The notes under the pieces were generated by a model, which saw only the letters and a list, made by a program, of their open reading frames with translations, ran no database searches and was not told the DNA's origin. Positions 15,242 to 18,016 of a stretch of DNA of 18,016 nucleotides are shown here, piece after piece; the stretch's first letter is position 1; every line of letters begins with the position of its first letter. The DNA comes from JADGGV01 sp035715725 (GTDB taxonomy: Bacteria > Gemmatimonadota > Gemmatimonadetes > Longimicrobiales > RSA9): contig DASTKT010000127.1 in NCBI GenBank assembly GCA_035715725.1, forward strand, positions 1 through 18,016, read 5' to 3'. The translations under genes were made by a program, and so were the position numbers.

Positions 15242-15536
15242 CGTATCCTCCGTTCCGGGGGAAAACGGCCGACTCCGTCGCTCGCCTGCTCGATTCGTTG
15301 GGTTACGGGCTTCGCGGCGCCCCGTGCCGTTCGGGCGCCCGAGGATCTATGGCCGACCGGAAACACCGATCGGGAAGGGAAGTCGCTGGCGCGCTTCCGG
15401 CTCGATTCACGGGGAACCGTGGGGCGCGCGTGGCGCCGCGTCGTGCGATTGTCACAGGGAGGGGTTCAGTGATCGAATATTGTATCCAATCAATGCGCGA
15501 CGCAACCGTTTCGAGACACCCCGCGACGCAACCATT
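15242..15536. other. Intergenic region upstream of susC
   Basis: These 295 bp separate the PHP hydrolase stop from the susC start on the same strand. I see no gene. The region holds the susC Shine-Dalgarno, a perfect 12-bp palindrome TCGGGCGCCCGA (15331-15342), a small CACGG/CCGTG hairpin (15408-15421), an unusually AT-rich patch (about 15471-15494) and part of the 26-bp tandem repeat. It is the likely home of the susCD operon promoter. No T-run terminator for the upstream gene is obvious. Confidence 0.6.
15479..15484 (-). promoter_or_regulatory. Weak candidate -10 element for the susCD operon
   Basis: TACAAT on the minus strand (one mismatch to TATAAT) stands in the only AT-rich patch of this region, about 240 bp before the susC start. 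No good -35 is present: TTGCGT lies 15 nt upstream and comes from the tandem repeat. If real, the transcript would have a long leader containing the 15331 palindrome. Low confidence. Confidence 0.22.
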
Positions 15537-15548
15537 TCAAGACGACCC
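15497..15548. repeat. Two-copy 26-bp tandem repeat across a gene end
   Basis: The units are 15497-15522 and 15523-15548 and are identical at 22 of 26 positions; both begin GCGACGCAACC and share a TTTC-AGAC core. The second unit contains the stop codon of the PHP hydrolase gene (15537-15539), so the repeat supplies the last codons of that protein. It adjoins the AT-rich patch. It could be the remnant of a longer tandem array or a paired binding site. Confidence 0.8.
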
Positions 15549-18016
15549 CGCGGCGCAGCGCGCGTAGACCGCGGCGGCCTGGTCGAGCGCGGCCTCGAAG
15601 CGCGCCCACTCCGCGGCGCTGCGCCAGCGGGAGCGCTCGGTGCGGGCGCGGATGGTGGCGACGACGTCGCCCAGGAAGCGCCCGTCGACCGGGGAGACCC
15701 AGCGGCGGCCGTCGCGGACCCCGTACACGGGACTGGTCTGCGCGAAGGCGTAGCTGTCGGTGACGTAGCGCGAGGAGGGGCCGAGGACGCGGGCGGCGAT
15801 CCAGCCGCCGTGAGGGAGCGGGATCGTATCGTCGAGCGAGACGTGGAGCGGGTCGGCCGCTCGCACGGTGCGGGTGATGGCGCCGTTGACCACGAGCTGG
15901 AGGCTGTCGACGGGCGCGATGGAGAGTGCTTCGGCGCGGACGTGGAGGGCGGCGGCGCCGCCGGCGAGCCGGACCTCGTCGCCGGGCCCGTGGCCGTCCA
16001 CGTCGAGGAAGAGGAGCGGTCCCGTGGAGGCGAAGGTGTGGCCCTTCCGGATGCCGTCGAGCCAGGCGGCGAGGGAGAGCGGACCGTTGACGCGGACGTA
16101 GGTGCGGTCGGCGCCGGGTGGCGGATCGCGGTAGACGTCGGAGAAGTTGTCGGTCCCTGCCGTGGCGGCGAGGCGGAAGCCGCAGTTGAGGAGCCGGTAG
16201 TACATGGCGGCGGAGGCCAGCTCGTCGGAGTAGAGCGCGCCGATGTCGTAGAAGTCGCCTCGGCCTAGCGCCACGTCCACCGGGATCAGCGAGCCGGCGG
16301 CGGCGGCCGGCTCGGACGCGGGGCGGAGGTACGGGTGCGCGAAGCCGGCGATCCCGCCCTGCGCGCGGGCGCCGTCGAGGTAGGGGAGGTCGAGCGCATG
16401 TTGGGCGTACGGCGTGCCCGGCACGCCCGCCGTGAAGGGGAGCACGTACTCGCGCACCCCGAGCATGGCGATGTGGCCGAGCGCGCCGCGGAACTCCTCT
16501 CCGTACTGCAGGACGTACTGCGGCGTGGAGAGGGGGTGCGGCTTCCCGGTGAGGTCCTGCCAGCGCCCCATCAGTCTGGAGCCATCCATGTGGATGAGCG
16601 CGTTGGTCACGTGGATGTCTTCGGCGAGGAGCTGCTCGAAGAACGTGCGGTGCGTGAGGCCGAAGTTGCCCTGGTGGAGGTCGTGGACGTGGGTGTCCCC
16701 GGAGTACCAGCCGCGGGCGGGGAGGTCGACGATGCGGTTGACGGAGAGCTCGACGGTGCGGAGTCCGCCGGTGGGGACATCGACTGTGACTCCCCGGGGG
16801 CGGAACTCGTATCCGTGCACCGCCTCGATCGTGATGCGGCCGGCGGGCACCTCCACCTCGGACTCGCCCGTGGTGTGGAAGTAGTGCGTCTCGGTGGCGG
16901 CGACGACGCGGTGGAAGCCGCCGTCCGGGGCGTAGGCGCGCCCGTCGCTGGCCAGGAGGTAGATGCGGGCGGGGAGCGGGCGGCCATCGGGGCCGCGGAT
17001 CCGGACACGCACGCGGCCGGAGGGGGCGCGGCCGCGGCGCGCGCGAACCGGGACCTCGCGCCACGAGCCGAACGGGCCGCCGCCCGCCGGCGCCGTGTAG
17101 AGGACGGTCGGCCCCGTACGATTGGACACGAACGCGAAGCGCCGGCCATCCGGGCTCGGCGTGGGCGAGTACTCGTCGCGCGCGTCGGCCGTGAGGGCGA
17201 TGGGGTTGCCGCCGCCGGCGGGGACGATGGCGACGTCGTTCGAGCCGCGCTCGTCCGAGACGTACAGGAGCGCCGCGCCGTCCGGCGTCCAGGCGGGCTT
17301 CATCCGGTACTCGGACTCCTCGTACCGCACGAGCCGCGGCTCCCCCGCGGGGAGCTCCTTCACCCACACGCCACCGGTGCCGAGCCGCCCCCGCACCGGC
17401 GCCACGTAGGCCAGGAACCTGCCGTCGGGGGAGACGGCGGGCTGGAATCCGTCGGCGACGGCGGTGTCGATGCCGCTGGCGAAGTCGTGCCGGAAGATGC
17501 GGAAGTCGCCCGAGCGCGCGCTCGCGAAGTAGAGACTGCCGCCGCCCCGACTCCACGCCGGCTCGACATCCACCTCAGGATCCCTGGTGATCCGCTCGGC
17601 CTCGCCACCGGCGGCGTCCACCACGCCGATGTCGAGGTTCCCGTTCACGTCCATGCTGAACGCGATGCGCCGGCCGTCCGGGCTCCAGGCGGGCTCGAAG
17701 TGGTAGGCCGGTCCCGCGGTCAGCGCGATCGCTTCGCCGCCGCTGGCGGGCACCTTCCAGATGTCGCCGCGCATGGAGAACGCGATCCACTCGCCGTCCG
17801 GGCTCCACGCCGGGTCCAGCGGCCCCGTGCTCACCGCCGGGAGCATGTGCCGCTCCACCCGGTCGGAGTGGCCGTAGCGGTTCGGGCCCGCCAGCAGGCC
17901 GCCCGCCGCGGCGTTCGCCACGGCCAGGGCGGCGGCGCCCGCCCGTGCCGCCGCCGCCGGCGGCCGGCCCCGCCCCGGCGCCGGCCCCGCCCCGGCCCGC
18001 GCGCGGCGCCCGCACC
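15537..18016 (-). CDS. PD40/TolB-like beta-propeller fused to a CehA/McbA-type PHP metallohydrolase (5' partial)
   Basis: The frame is open to the right edge. The only in-frame start in view is a GTG at 17921, which sits inside a hydrophobic leader-like stretch (AGAAALAVANAAAGGLLAGP), so the true start is probably outside the window. Numbered from that GTG (794 residues), six PD40 repeats come first (about 30-325; DPAWSPDGEWIAF, EPAWSPDGRRIAF, QPAVSPDGRFLAY, KPAWTPDGAALLY). A beta domain follows (330-405), then a PHP-type domain with GDTHVH (His411, His413), GHIAMLG, GFAHPY (His529) and AGTDNFSD (Asp591), the expected metal ligands. CehA and McbA hydrolyse carbamate or amide bonds; the natural substrate here is unknown. 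It is probably periplasmic or extracellular. Its stop lies within a tandem repeat, 295 bp before susC. The domain calls are firm; the substrate is unknown. Confidence 0.88.
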   Translation of the reverse strand, partial: CGRRARAGAGPAPGRGRPPAAAARAGAAALAVANAAAGGLLAGPNRYGHSDRVERHMLPAVSTGPLDPAWSPDGEWIAFSMRGDIWKVPASGGEAIALTAGPAYHFEPAWSPDGRRIAFSMDVNGNLDIGVVDAAGGEAERITRDPEVDVEPAWSRGGGSLYFASARSGDFRIFRHDFASGIDTAVADGFQPAVSPDGRFLAYVAPVRGRLGTGGVWVKELPAGEPRLVRYEESEYRMKPAWTPDGAALLYVSDERGSNDVAIVPAGGGNPIALTADARDEYSPTPSPDGRRFAFVSNRTGPTVLYTAPAGGGPFGSWREVPVRARRGRAPSGRVRVRIRGPDGRPLPARIYLLASDGRAYAPDGGFHRVVAATETHYFHTTGESEVEVPAGRITIEAVHGYEFRPRGVTVDVPTGGLRTVELSVNRIVDLPARGWYSGDTHVHDLHQGNFGLTHRTFFEQLLAEDIHVTNALIHMDGSRLMGRWQDLTGKPHPLSTPQYVLQYGEEFRGALGHIAMLGVREYVLPFTAGVPGTPYAQHALDLPYLDGARAQGGIAGFAHPYLRPASEPAAAAGSLIPVDVALGRGDFYDIGALYSDELASAAMYYRLLNCGFRLAATAGTDNFSDVYRDPPPGADRTYVRVNGPLSLAAWLDGIRKGHTFASTGPLLFLDVDGHGPGDEVRLAGGAAALHVRAEALSIAPVDSLQLVVNGAITRTVRAADPLHVSLDDTIPLPHGGWIAARVLGPSSRYVTDSYAFAQTSPVYGVRDGRRWVSPVDGRFLGDVVATIRARTERSRWRSAAEWARFEAALDQAAAVYARCAAGSS
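17963..17996. repeat. Perfect 17-bp tandem duplication in the gene's 5' region
   Basis: GCCGGCCCCGCCCCGGC occurs twice head to tail (17963-17979 and 17980-17996) in the part encoding the presumed leader of the PHP hydrolase. The unit length is not a multiple of three, so a copy-number change would shift the frame upstream of it. It could also be an assembly or sequencing problem in extreme GC sequence. Confidence 0.7.

Noticed and set aside
15331..15342. Perfect palindrome TCGGGCGCCCGA as a regulator binding site
   Set aside because: Twelve-base GC palindromes arise easily at this base composition, and there is no second copy or promoter alignment to support an operator.
12176..15472. Open frame of about 1098 codons on the plus strand over susC
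   Set aside because: Low-complexity Arg/Val/His-rich translation with no motif; susC on the minus strand has full domain content and a ribosome site.
2..18016. A defence system, phage, transposon or CRISPR array
   Set aside because: No nuclease, integrase, transposase, Cas-like protein or regular spaced repeat is visible; the repeats present are short and intergenic.

Overview
The window is very GC-rich and densely coded. Its clearest taxonomic signal is a SusC/SusD pair embedded among Ala/Arg/Gly-rich proteins, together with a set of small lipoproteins and TolB-like propeller/PHP proteins. That combination suggests a Gemmatimonadota-type or related bacterium rather than a Bacteroidota. This is inferred from protein style and GC content; there is no rRNA or marker gene to confirm it. 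No tRNA, rRNA, CRISPR array, transposase, integrase or phage gene was seen.

Layout. (1) Positions 2-6886, plus strand: a three-gene arabinoside-degradation cluster. It holds a GH51 alpha-L-arabinofuranosidase (5' end off the window), a secreted DUF5695-like protein of unknown activity joined to it by an ATGA overlap, and a GH127 beta-L-arabinofuranosidase with a Tat-type leader and a strong Shine-Dalgarno. Together they look set to remove alpha- and beta-linked L-arabinofuranose from plant or microbial glycans, with the middle protein as the unknown third activity. (2) Positions 6887-7165: a convergent intergenic region with a hairpin terminator inside a larger 41-bp inverted repeat. (3) Positions 15241-7166, minus strand: a SusC-SusD operon (20-bp gap). 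Three small envelope proteins follow at 16-39 bp spacing: an SOD/CHRD-like lipoprotein, a membrane-anchored protein with a proline run, and a lipoprotein resembling a detached TonB-receptor plug. After a 163-bp gap carrying another inverted repeat comes a secreted M1-family metallopeptidase. (4) Positions 15242-15536: the upstream region of susC, with an AT-rich patch and a 26-bp tandem repeat. (5) Positions 18016-15537, minus strand: a large fusion of a six-repeat PD40/TolB-like propeller with a CehA/McbA-type PHP metallohydrolase, cut by the right edge.

How the parts may work together: the plus-strand enzymes act on arabinosides. The SusCD operon with the M1 peptidase and PHP hydrolase looks like a separate outer-membrane uptake and processing unit, possibly for peptides or amide-linked substrates. 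The two units converge and are separated by a terminator, so functional coupling is not shown.

The strongest candidates for something undescribed are the DUF5695-like protein between two arabinofuranosidases, the stand-alone plug-like lipoprotein in the SusCD operon, and the three different intergenic repeat elements at gene borders.
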